A stretch of DNA of 6,944 nucleotides from Archaeoglobaceae archaeon (GCA_027016055.1 JALWBF010000169.1:1-6944), one strand, 5' to 3'. Counted from the stretch's first letter, positions 1-6,233 are shown. The notes: generated by a model from the letters alone, not told the origin. Numbers and translations: made by a program.

Positions 1-2
1 GC

Positions 3-12
3 TTATATATAA
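3..12 (+). promoter_or_regulatory. TATA box for thiL
   Basis: An alternating T/A run (TTATATATAA) is centred about 32 nt upstream of the thiL ATG. Archaeal transcription usually starts about 26 nt after the TATA centre, which would leave a leader of only a few nucleotides. The GGTGAT at 20-25 resembles a ribosome site but would lie upstream of that start. The BRE is cut off by the window edge. Confidence 0.55.
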
Positions 13-39
13 CGAACAGGGTGATATGCATCTACGAAG

Positions 40-945
40 ATGAGAGAGTTCTATCTGATCGAAATCGCTAAAAAAATGCTAAAAGTCGAGAGGGAAGATG
101 TAATCGTGGGAATCGGCGAGGACGACTGTGCCGTCGTTAAAATTGGTAATAAGAACCTAGTTCTGACCGCGGATTGCTTGCACGAGAAAACCGATTTTCC
201 GTCCGGAATAAAGCCTGAAGAAATAGGTCATTTGGCTTTAGCCGTAAATCTGAGCGATTTAGCCGGATGCGGAGCCAAGCCCTTATTCTTCCTTTATACG
301 ATAACTCTGACGAGAGATATAGATGAAGAAAAATTCAGGAGGATTTTAAGGGGTATGAGGGATCTTGCAGACAGATACGATGTTGCCGTAATCGGAGGGG
401 ATACCGACTTCGGCGATGAGTTGCATATTTCCGGATTTGCAATCGGAGAAACGGAAAGATTCGTCACTCAAAGCGGGGCAAAGGTTGGAGATCACGTATG
501 CGTAACGGGTTTGCTCGGGAAGGCTCAGCTAAGCTTGGAACAGCTCTTCTCCGGATACGATCGCGACGAAATTGCTTATCCGGAATCCCTATTCAAGCCC
601 GAACCGAGGATAAAGGAGGGAATCGAAATAGCGAAGCATGCGAATGCTATGACTGATATTAGCGATAGCTTGGCTGTTTCTCTCAACCTTATTGCCGAGA
701 AGAGCGGTGTCGGAATAGAAATTTACGAGGATTATATTAAGCTCGATCATCTGCTTAGCTATGTGGATTACAACAAAGCCCTCGAACTGTTTTTATATGC
801 CGGCGGGGATTACGAGCTCGTATACACTTCTAAGCACTGCCAGCACATAAAAATCGGGAAGGTCGTTGAGGGGAGGGGGGTTTGGTTGATCAGAAGGGAC
901 GGAAGAAGGGAAAAGATTGGATTTAAGGGCTATTCGCACCTATAG
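40..945 (+). CDS. thiL: Thiamine-monophosphate kinase ThiL
   Basis: Catalyses ATP-dependent phosphorylation of thiamine monophosphate to thiamine diphosphate, the last step of cofactor synthesis, in the cytoplasm. The 301-residue length is normal for this PurM/AIR-synthase-fold family. Visible motifs in order: GIGEDDCAV (24-32, metal and nucleotide binding), AVNLSDLAGCGAKP (68-81), GGDTD (119-123), KPEPR (186-190), a TDISDSLA segment (205-212) where most ThiL proteins read ISDGL, and GGDYEL (255-260). The ATG at 40 is chosen because the family motif GDD normally lies about 25-30 residues from the start and a TATA box sits just upstream. The next gene begins 34 nt after the stop and may have its own promoter. 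Identification rests on recognised motifs, not a database search. Confidence 0.93.
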   Translation: MREFYLIEIAKKMLKVEREDVIVGIGEDDCAVVKIGNKNLVLTADCLHEKTDFPSGIKPEEIGHLALAVNLSDLAGCGAKPLFFLYTITLTRDIDEEKFRRILRGMRDLADRYDVAVIGGDTDFGDELHISGFAIGETERFVTQSGAKVGDHVCVTGLLGKAQLSLEQLFSGYDRDEIAYPESLFKPEPRIKEGIEIAKHANAMTDISDSLAVSLNLIAEKSGVGIEIYEDYIKLDHLLSYVDYNKALELFLYAGGDYELVYTSKHCQHIKIGKVVEGRGVWLIRRDGRREKIGFKGYSHL

Positions 946-950
946 CTACC

Positions 951-958
951 TTAATTTA
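951..958 (+). promoter_or_regulatory. TATA-like box before the R15P isomerase gene
   Basis: TTAATTTA is centred about 25 nt upstream of the ATG at 980, the spacing expected if the transcript begins at or very near the start codon. There is no Shine-Dalgarno sequence in the 34-nt gap, which agrees with leaderless expression from this start. Confidence 0.45.
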
Positions 959-979
959 TCTTCGAGTATTCCTACTATT

Positions 980-1930
980 ATGGATGCGTTTAAGCTTGTG
1001 GAAGATGCGGCTATGAAGATTAAGACTATGGAAGTTAGAGGTGCCGCGAGAATAGCGAAATTTGCGGCTGAAACTCTAAAGAAGTTTGCCGAACTAATAG
1101 ACAAAGACTTTGACAGAAACATGAAATGGGCTGCCGAGAAGCTTATGAACACACGTCCCACGGCTGTAAGCCTGTTCAACGCTATAAACTACGTAATGGG
1201 CTACAGCGGAAGAAATGATGAGGAAAAGAAAAGGGATGCGATTAAGAGGGCAGAGGAGTTCATGAGATGGGTGGATACGGCAAGGGAAAAGATCGGGGAG
1301 ATAGGGGCGAAGAGGATCAAGGACGGATACGTTATAATGACGCACTGCAATTCATCGGCAGCTTTATCCGTAATAAAGACAGCTCATCGAATGGGGAAGA
1401 GAATAGAGGTGATTGCAACCGAATCCCGTCCGAGGTATCAGGGGCATATTACGGTTAGAGAGTTAAGCGAAGAAGGAATTCCCGTTACGCTCATCGTTGA
1501 TTCGGCCGTCAGATACTTCATAAACGACGTGGATTGCGTAATCGTTGGAGCGGATACGATAACAGTCAACGGAGCGCTTATAAACAAGATAGGAACATCC
1601 CAGATAGCTCTTTGCGCTAAGGAGGCGAGAGTTCCGTTCATGGTTGCGGCTGAAACATACAAGTTCAGCCCGAAAACGTTATTCGGTGAGCTCGTCGTTA
1701 TAGAGGAAAGGGATCCGGAGGAGGTGGCTCCGAAGGATATTTTAAGTTTGAAGAACGTAAAAGTTAGAAATCCGGCGTTCGACGTTACTCCGAGAGAATA
1801 CATCGATCTGATAATAACGGAAATAGGTGCAATTCCGCCAGAGATGGCTTACGTAATAATAAGGGAGCGTCTGGGTTATACTGGCATAAGTTACGAGGAA
1901 ATCAAGGTTTCGGCAAGGCATTTCGACTAA
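980..1930 (+). CDS. Ribose-1,5-bisphosphate isomerase
   Basis: Converts ribose-1,5-bisphosphate to ribulose-1,5-bisphosphate in the archaeal AMP (nucleoside salvage) pathway, feeding type III Rubisco. It belongs to the eIF-2B alpha/beta/delta-like family, often labelled e2b2. The 316 residues include MEVRGAARIA (17-26), TRPTAVSLFNA (58-68), MTHCNSSAA (120-128), GADTITVNGALINKIGT (190-206) and NPAFDVTP (264-271). Cys123 and Asp192 align with the catalytic Cys133 and Asp202 of the Thermococcus kodakarensis enzyme, with a constant offset of ten residues. I prefer ATG 980 over an in-frame TTG at 917: the extra 21 residues overlap the thiL end, have no family counterpart that I recall, and a TATA-like box fits 980. 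The conserved active-site pair distinguishes it from methylthioribose-1-phosphate isomerase and true eIF2B subunits only by overall resemblance to the archaeal enzyme. Confidence 0.9.
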   Translation: MDAFKLVEDAAMKIKTMEVRGAARIAKFAAETLKKFAELIDKDFDRNMKWAAEKLMNTRPTAVSLFNAINYVMGYSGRNDEEKKRDAIKRAEEFMRWVDTAREKIGEIGAKRIKDGYVIMTHCNSSAALSVIKTAHRMGKRIEVIATESRPRYQGHITVRELSEEGIPVTLIVDSAVRYFINDVDCVIVGADTITVNGALINKIGTSQIALCAKEARVPFMVAAETYKFSPKTLFGELVVIEERDPEEVAPKDILSLKNVKVRNPAFDVTPREYIDLIITEIGAIPPEMAYVIIRERLGYTGISYEEIKVSARHFD

Positions 1931-2117
1931 TTAGATTCGATAATTTGCATCCGCTACTAAATCCGACTACCTTCATGCTTAACGCTCTGTGTGATGTAAC
2001 ACTCGTCCACAACTGAATTACAGCATAGAAGGTCAAACAGAGCAGATAGGTAACCGTTCCAATTAGCAGTGCTACAGCAACGTAGTCCGGAAACATCATG
2101 TATCCGTGCAGATACAT
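1902..2117 (-). CDS. Doubtful small membrane protein
   Basis: This is a 71-codon ORF that I do not recognise. Residues about 11-37 form one strongly hydrophobic stretch (YVAVALLIGT... to ...AVIQLW), a good single membrane helix. The rest is polar, rich in Ser, and looks unlike a folded domain. It lies 38 nt downstream of the HTH/zinc-ribbon gene on the same strand, so it could be co-transcribed, and its end overlaps the isomerase 3' end by 29 bases. No Shine-Dalgarno is visible at ATG 2117, nor at the inner ATG pair at about 2096-2099. The second half may be out of frame or non-coding. It could be a chance ORF, or a real gene with a degraded tail. Confidence 0.28.
   Translation of the reverse strand: MYLHGYMMFPDYVAVALLIGTVTYLLCLTFYAVIQLWTSVTSHRALSMKVVGFSSGCKLSNLISRNALPKP
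2098..2117. repeat. Inverted repeat at the start of the small membrane ORF
   Basis: ATGTATC and GATACAT form a perfect 7-bp stem around a 6-nt loop (CGTGCA). It coincides with the first seven codons of the doubtful minus-strand ORF, and the palindrome ATCATGAT lies just beyond at 2119-2126. It could be an operator, an RNA hairpin or chance. Confidence 0.35.
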
Positions 2118-2155
2118 ATCATGATTTCAACAAAGAAAGATATTACGTTTCCGAT

Positions 2156-2440
2156 TTAAGAACGAATTAAAAATCTTGCGGGCTCGATCCATTCACTTTT
2201 GCATTTCGGACATCTACTCACCTTCAGCTTATCGAACGAAAATCCGCACTTTTTGCATTGAGGAGGGATCATAACCAATTCAAAACCCTTCCTCCTTAAT
2301 ACCTTAGCAGCCCTCATAATCGCTGAATAAACTTCGTTCTCCCTGCTCGGCTCCAATCCCAAAGCTTGGCAGATTTCCCTTGCAGTCAACCCCTCTTTAT
2401 GCTTAAACAGAACATCGATAACGTCCTCGATCAGCGCCAT
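2156..2440 (-). CDS. HTH / zinc-ribbon transcriptional regulator
   Basis: A 94-residue predicted DNA-binding protein of the archaeal type that joins a winged-helix-like domain to a C-terminal zinc ribbon (the COG3357 style of protein). Residues 1-52 hold the HTH, including the LTAREICQALGL segment (19-30) and a basic helix ending at about residue 52. The motif IPPQCKKCGF leads to a ribbon with Cys62, Cys65, Cys77 and Cys80 as the likely zinc ligands. ATG 2440 is preferred over the upstream in-frame GTG at 2458, because that GTG overlaps the TATA box. The gene diverges from ilvC through a 47-nt gap containing a single promoter element, so it may control itself and ilvC. That role is inference; its effector is not evident. 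Confidence 0.8.
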   Translation of the reverse strand: MALIEDVIDVLFKHKEGLTAREICQALGLEPSRENEVYSAIMRAAKVLRRKGFELVMIPPQCKKCGFSFDKLKVSRCPKCKSEWIEPARFLIRS

Positions 2441-2457
2441 ACTCCAATTTAGTAACA

Positions 2458-2470
2458 CATATTAAATATG
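2458..2470. promoter_or_regulatory. Palindromic bidirectional TATA box between the HTH gene and ilvC
   Basis: CATATTAAATATG is a perfect inverted repeat around the central A at 2464. The ilvC ATG (2488) and the regulator ATG (2440) each lie exactly 24 nt from that centre, so the same box can place transcription at both start codons. Neither gene has another TATA-like sequence in the gap, and neither has a Shine-Dalgarno sequence at usable spacing. The GGAG before ATG 2440 is only one base away from it. Confidence 0.6.
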
Positions 2471-2487
2471 CTGTGCTATCATCGAAC

Positions 2488-3483
2488 ATGGCTAAGATAT
2501 ATTACGATTCGGATGCGGATTTGAGCGCTCTCGACGGAAAAACAGTTGCAGTTTTGGGTTATGGGAATCAGGGAAGGGCACATGCTTTAAATCTGAAAGA
2601 TTCCGGTGTTGATGTAATAGTCGGCTTATATAGGCAGAGCAAGAGTTGGAAGAGGGCTGAGGAGGATGGGCTGAAGGTTTTGGAGGTCAGCGAAGCTGTG
2701 AGGGAGGCGGACATAATAATGTTTCTGATTCCCGATATGGTTCAGCCCGAAGTTTACAGAAAGCTTGTGAAGGATCATTTGGAGGAAGGGGACATGCTTA
2801 TGTTCGCTCACGGTTTTAATATCCACTACAATCAGATCGTTCCTCCGGAATGGGTCGATGTGACTATGGTCGCTCCGAAGAGCCCGGGACATCTCGTCAG
2901 GAGGATGTTCGTTGAAGGTAAGGGCGTTCCAGCCTTGGTTGCCGTTCATCAGGATTATACAGGCAAAGCCCTTGAAATAGCCTTAGCTTATGCGAAAGCC
3001 ATAGGTTGCACGAGGGCGGGTGTTATCGAAACTACGTTTAAGGAAGAAACCGAAACCGATCTTTTCGGAGAGCAGGTGGATCTGTGCGGAGGTGTAACCG
3101 AACTCATAAAGGCTACGTTCGAAACCCTTGTTGAAGCCGGTTATCAGCCGGAGGTGGCATACTTCGAAGCTCTGCATGAGTTGAAGCTTATAGTCGATTT
3201 AATATATGAAGGGGGGCTTATGAAGATGTGGAATGCGGTAAGCGAGACCGCTAAATACGGAGGACTTACGAGAGGAAAGAGGATAATCAATGAGAGCGTT
3301 AGGAAGGAGATGAAGAAGATTCTAAGGGAAATACAAACCGGCGAGTTTGCGAGGGAATGGATACTGGAGAATCAAGCTGGAAGGCCTGTTTACAACAAAC
3401 TGCTTGAGATGGAGCGCGAGCATTTGATCGAAGAAGTTGGTAAGAAGCTTAGAAAGATGATGCCTTGGCTTAGGGAGGAGTAA
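2488..3483 (+). CDS. ilvC: Ketol-acid reductoisomerase (class I)
   Basis: Second common enzyme of valine, leucine and isoleucine synthesis: isomerises and reduces acetolactate or acetohydroxybutyrate using NAD(P)H and Mg2+. The 331 residues match the short class I family. The Rossmann motif is GYGNQGRAHALNL (24-36). The cofactor loop after beta-2 (about 47-54) carries Ser51 and Ser53, which favours NADPH. AHGF gives the catalytic His108. The knotted C-terminal domain shows the metal-binding set Asp191, Glu195, Glu227 and Glu231, within KEETETDLFGEQ and FEALHELKLI. ATG 2488 gives the usual start with AKIYYDSDAD; a GTG at 2473 in frame would add five residues and is less likely. It is not next to ilvB or ilvN here, so it is expressed alone from the divergent promoter shared with the HTH/zinc-ribbon gene. 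Confidence 0.95.
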   Translation: MAKIYYDSDADLSALDGKTVAVLGYGNQGRAHALNLKDSGVDVIVGLYRQSKSWKRAEEDGLKVLEVSEAVREADIIMFLIPDMVQPEVYRKLVKDHLEEGDMLMFAHGFNIHYNQIVPPEWVDVTMVAPKSPGHLVRRMFVEGKGVPALVAVHQDYTGKALEIALAYAKAIGCTRAGVIETTFKEETETDLFGEQVDLCGGVTELIKATFETLVEAGYQPEVAYFEALHELKLIVDLIYEGGLMKMWNAVSETAKYGGLTRGKRIINESVRKEMKKILREIQTGEFAREWILENQAGRPVYNKLLEMEREHLIEEVGKKLRKMMPWLREE

Positions 3484-3535
3484 TTTTATCCAAATATTTT
3501 ATTAGTCTTTGATGGTTTCTTAGAGCACCAAAAGA

Positions 3536-3544
3536 GTTTTAAAC
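3536..3544 (+). promoter_or_regulatory. TATA box for tRNA-Glu
   Basis: GTTTTAAAC is centred 28 nt upstream of the mature tRNA 5' end, the normal arrangement for archaeal tRNA genes. T-rich runs just after the ilvC stop (3484-3513) could end the ilvC transcript before this promoter. Confidence 0.55.
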
Positions 3545-3567
3545 AAAAGTTTGAATAGATGAGTTGA

Positions 3568-3834
<267 letters not shown>

Positions 3835-3842
3835 AACCACCG

Positions 3843-4187
3843 TTACCGCGGAAATAGTTTAAACCCAAACCCTTCCTCAGTTGTAGTTTCAGCTTTCATT
3901 CTATATAATTTTCCATTGTGTTCGTATTCTATGACAACTGTGGCTTTATTCTTTCTCTCATTTATGATTTTGATATCTCCAAAGATTTCCTTGATCCTTC
4001 TCCATCTACTTCCCTCACTCTCATGATACAGACTATTACAACATAGACACCACTGAATGGCTTCAAGTATGCTTGACTTTCCATGATAATTGGGACCATA
4101 AATTGCAGTCAATGTAGGAGATAAATCAAGGTCTATTCTACCTGCAATTCCCTTGAAACCTTCGATAACTACGTGTCTTAATAACAT
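3843..4187 (-). pseudogene. Truncated SMC/Rad50-like ATPase N-lobe
   Basis: A 114-residue product with the typical start of SMC/Rad50/RecF-type ATPases: a first beta strand and FKG (HVVIEGFKGI, 5-14), then a Walker A, GPNYHGKSS (31-39), followed by ILEAIQW. In the usual Rad50/SMC Walker A the bases of the loop are Gly-Ser or similar; here Tyr34-His35 fill those places. The Q-loop region, coiled coil, signature motif and Walker B of the C-lobe are absent, so it cannot form a complete ATP site alone. The ATG at 4187 overlaps the previous gene's stop (TGATG) and has GGAGG eight bases upstream, the clearest Shine-Dalgarno in the window. That good start argues it was part of a working two-gene operon before its 3' part was lost next to int(N). 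It could instead be a genuine short protein. Confidence 0.6.
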
Positions 4188-4402
4188 CACACAAGCCTCC
4201 TTAACTGTGGTATTATTCCTTCCTTATAATCCTCAAATCTTCGCTCCAAATCTTTTACCTTAACTTCTAGCGCTTTAATAACGTCATCAGACTTGAGAAA
4301 ATGTCCTCCTGTAGCTTGCTCCAGTATTCTCCTCACTTCCTTCATCTCGTCCTCAGAAAATTCACTCTTAGCTTTTTCAATGAACTTTGAAATATCATCC
4401 AT
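4187..4402 (-). CDS. Small acidic/coiled-coil protein, partner of the ATPase gene
   Basis: A 71-residue protein that I do not recognise. It is highly charged and predicted helical throughout: FIEKAKSEFSEDEMKEVRRIL (7-27), a short GGH break (32-34), then a heptad-like stretch from about 40 to 65 (VIKALEVKVKDLERRFEDY) suggesting a coiled coil. There are no Cys residues and no membrane segment. ATG 4402 is chosen because CTTTTAAG (4433-4426) is centred about 27 nt upstream, indicating a leaderless transcript; the longer form from 4426 would overlap that box. Its TGA overlaps the ATG of the ATPase fragment, so the two are translationally coupled and the proteins probably worked together. Confidence 0.55.
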   Translation of the reverse strand: MDDISKFIEKAKSEFSEDEMKEVRRILEQATGGHFLKSDDVIKALEVKVKDLERRFEDYKEGIIPQLRRLV

Positions 4403-4425
4403 AAACCACACCCATAAAAATAGCA

Positions 4426-4433
4426 CTTAAAAG
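4426..4433 (-). promoter_or_regulatory. TATA-like box for the element operon
   Basis: CTTTTAAG on the minus strand is centred about 27 nt before ATG 4402, fitting leaderless transcription of the coiled-coil/ATPase gene pair towards the tRNA. Confidence 0.35.
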
Positions 4434-4877
4434 ATTTATTTTCATTACTCTTCTTATACATACGGGCTAGTCGGTGATATTCACCCATGGGCAACTTTTG
4501 ACAGTTTGCTTGTTGTGTAAAACCTCTCAAGCGGAACAATTTTATAAGCTCGTAAAATTTTTATCATGTGATAACGTATTCTCATAAGGTTAGGTAAGAT
4601 TTGCCCTGCAACCTTTATGATGGAGTGAAGTGAAAACACCTTTAGTAATGAGGAAGAAAGTAACTTTCCAGTTTCTTAGAAGAACGATAATAGAGGGGAT
4701 CTTTGCTGGATTCATTCACATGGATCAGGTTCAACATTTCCATCTAAAGGGATAAATCAAGGAGATAGAACAAAACTAAATAACATAATCTGAGTTTACT
4801 CGAGGGTATTCCCAAATGGAAGCCCTAAGGGTGGTGGGAGGTCTAGCCTCATTACTAACTCTTCTGCAAGCAGATTT
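4434..4877. other. AT-rich spacer without a recognisable gene
   Basis: About 440 bases in which I see no convincing gene. On the plus strand 4648-4755 is an open 35-codon frame, and on the minus strand a 34-codon frame covers nearly the same bases; neither resembles a known protein. Small structures are present: GGTGA/TCACC around TAT (near 4472-4484), the palindrome CCCATGGG (4485-4492), and a two-part stem AGGG..TTCC/GGAA.CCCT at 4803-4826. GTTTACTC (about 4794-4801) has an inverted copy GAGTAAAC at 4892-4899. The stretch may contain decayed element DNA or a small RNA, but nothing fits a known RNA class. Confidence 0.5.
4803..4826. repeat. Small imperfect hairpin in the spacer
   Basis: AGGG (4803-4806) can pair with CCCT (4823-4826), and TTCC (4809-4812) with GGAA (4818-4821), with a small internal loop (TA opposite G) and a five-base loop. 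A G-rich strand follows at 4829-4841. It could be an RNA structural element; there is no oligo-T after it on the plus strand. Confidence 0.3.
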
Positions 4878-4884
4878 AAAAAAA
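4878..4884 (-). terminator. Oligo-T terminator after the nuclease gene
   Basis: Seven consecutive T on the minus strand directly follow the nuclease TGA. Archaeal RNA polymerase stops at such U-tracts without needing a stem. Confidence 0.5.
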
Positions 4885-5895
4885 TCAGTAAGAGTAAACA
4901 TTGATTAGTTTTCCACTGCTATCGTATAGATAAGCTGTATCGCCATCGTTATTCCATATGGCTCCATCTCCCCAATACAGCTTATTTTCAGAGTTTACAC
5001 CCTTTCCGGAGTAGACATATACTGACTCATCCGGTTGAATCGTTATGTCTGGGAATGTGAAGGTATGCCCTGCCCTATCTTTGAGCTTCCATCCCTTCAA
5101 GTTCACGGGATTAGGACCGTAGTTCTTTATCACCACATATTCTCCGTTGGGATTTTCCCAGTCGTTGCCCGGAGCGTCGTAGTGAATGTAAGCGATCTTA
5201 ACTCCAGATGCTTTCGGAGTGAGCGTATAAGTGCTGTAAGCCCATAAACCGATTTTATGAGTCTTAGCGTAGTTCTCAAGCTTTAGATATTCGTTCTCTT
5301 TTTCGAAAGTTCCTTCTACGTAAACCCTTGCCAATCCGTTCTTAATCAAAAGAGCGTTAAAGTCTGTTCCGTTCTCCAGATAGACATAGGCAAGATATCG
5401 ACCGTAATAACCCTTCAATCCTGCCAATCTGTCGAATTCAACGTAAACCGTTCCGTGATCGAGAACTTTCTCGGCAAACTCCTTAGCTTTCAATCCCCAC
5501 TTTGCCAAGTATTCAAGATCAGTTATCGAATCGTATTCGTAGGGCTTATTTCTATCAGCTTCGATTTCCGGGCAATCTACACCTAAAAGCCTAATCCTGT
5601 AAGTCTTACCGTTTATTAAAACGTCTATCGTGTCTCCATTGATTACTCGAACAACTTTAGCCTCGTATTTCTTACCAAATTCGAACTTAAACGGCGTTAA
5701 CGTAGGTTTAACTTCCGAAGTCGATACTATCGTCGGCTTAACTGATGGTTTATGAGTTGGCATCGTAGGTGTAACCTTAGCTGCCGGTTTTGTTATCTTA
5801 GGTGTTAGAGCTGGAGTGACAGGCTTATACTCAGTCTGAACACATCCTAAAATCACCACAGCAAGCAAAATCGCAATTAAAGGCTTTAGCTCCAT
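4885..5895 (-). CDS. Lipoprotein thermonuclease (SNase-like) with lamin-tail domain
   Basis: Predicted to be exported, anchored in the membrane by an N-terminal Cys, and to cut nucleic acids outside the cell. The 336 residues divide into a signal peptide (1-17) with lipobox ILGC and acceptor Cys18, a Pro/Thr/Lys-rich linker (about 21-70), an SNase domain (about 72-222) and a lamin-tail domain (about 230-336, with the typical GEYVVIKNYG, NLKGWKLKD and DGDTAYLYD segments). The staphylococcal nuclease active site is complete: Asp88 (NGDT), Arg102, Asp107 and Glu110 (RLLGVDCPE), and Arg166 (GRYLAYV). These correspond to Asp21, Arg35, Asp40, Glu43 and Arg87. A TATA-like GATAAAATTTAAG on the minus strand (5926-5914) lies about 25 nt before ATG 5895, and no Shine-Dalgarno is seen. 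It stands alone between two spacers. Extracellular DNA scavenging is a reasonable inference, as is a role in DNA exchange. Confidence 0.9.
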   Translation of the reverse strand: MELKPLIAILLAVVILGCVQTEYKPVTPALTPKITKPAAKVTPTMPTHKPSVKPTIVSTSEVKPTLTPFKFEFGKKYEAKVVRVINGDTIDVLINGKTYRIRLLGVDCPEIEADRNKPYEYDSITDLEYLAKWGLKAKEFAEKVLDHGTVYVEFDRLAGLKGYYGRYLAYVYLENGTDFNALLIKNGLARVYVEGTFEKENEYLKLENYAKTHKIGLWAYSTYTLTPKASGVKIAYIHYDAPGNDWENPNGEYVVIKNYGPNPVNLKGWKLKDRAGHTFTFPDITIQPDESVYVYSGKGVNSENKLYWGDGAIWNNDGDTAYLYDSSGKLINVYSY

Positions 5896-5938
5896 ATATT
5901 TTTGTTATGTCACTCTTAAATTTTATCTGCTTAGGCTC

Positions 5939-5985
5939 TTATCTAACCTATTGGTAATACTTCCAGCGTTGGTTAGGTAAGAATA
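5939..5985. repeat. Imperfect inverted repeat with a third copy at 4586-4598
   Basis: TTATCTAACC (5939-5948) faces GGTTAGGTAAGA (5974-5985) with one mismatch over ten bases. The same 12 bases GGTTAGGTAAGA also occur in the spacer at about 4587-4598, on the other side of the nuclease gene. They could be ends of a small mobile cassette or regulator sites; a match of this size can also arise by chance. Confidence 0.3.
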
Positions 5986-6041
5986 AATTGTGGTAAACAA
6001 ATTTTCCTTCCTGCGTATAAAGGTATGAAGCTATTACCTCA

Positions 6042-6122
6042 ATGGATGAACATGATAGAGAAGAAGGAAATGAGGTAGTGTTTTGCAGGCACGAGAGGAA
6101 TTTTTACATAAAGATGAAATAA
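6042..6122 (+). CDS. Possible micro-ORF, 26 residues
   Basis: A very short frame coding a charged peptide (begins MDEHDREEGN, then VVFCRHERNFYIKMK). I do not recognise it. It merits listing only because GTATAAAGG (6014-6022) is centred about 24 nt before its ATG, the same geometry as the leaderless genes elsewhere in the window. It could be the tail of a decayed gene or chance. Confidence 0.2.
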   Translation: MDEHDREEGNEVVFCRHERNFYIKMK

Positions 6123-6138
6123 AATTTATAATCAAAGT

Positions 6139-6233
6139 CTATGTCGAACATCTCAATCTTATTAATTTTCTTAATTCCTCTTTTATACCTTTAGCTCTTC
6201 ATAAATAGCCTTCGAAAGTTCGATTTCGTTCAT
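6139..6233 (-). pseudogene. Antitoxin-like helical remnant with a frameshift
   Basis: From ATG 6233 the frame reads MNEIELSKAIYEELK and then stops at 6183. Stepping back one base at the A-run (6192-6190) restores an open frame, KGIKEELRKLIRLRCST, ending at 6139. The joined sequence is an amphipathic charged helix like the N-termini of small archaeal antitoxin-type proteins, so loss of one A in a short run is the simplest history. No toxin gene is adjacent. The family assignment is a guess from composition; the frame joint is what I can see. Confidence 0.35.

Noticed and set aside
917..979. In-frame TTG start for the isomerase overlapping the end of thiL
   Set aside because: It adds 21 residues without family counterpart; ATG 980 gives the family length and fits a TATA-like box at 951-958.
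1438..1803. 121-codon minus-strand frame inside the isomerase gene
   Set aside because: It lies wholly opposite a conserved enzyme gene and has Ser/Thr/Phe-rich composition typical of an antisense frame; the same holds for 946-1179, 1094-1345, 2626-2949, 2983-3177 and 6316-6699.
1985..2025. C/D-box-like sRNA (GTGATGT followed by CTGA)
   Set aside because: The C box departs from RUGAUGA, and no C' box or second D box is present at the right spacing.
4342..4539. 65-codon minus-strand frame over the start of the coiled-coil gene
   Set aside because: It overlaps the better-supported 71-residue gene and its TATA-like box in another frame; its upstream part looks somewhat protein-like but I could not match it to anything.
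4700..4760. Possible CRISPR repeat resemblance (GTTCAAC and AAAG motifs)
   Set aside because: There is no second copy at repeat-spacer distance.
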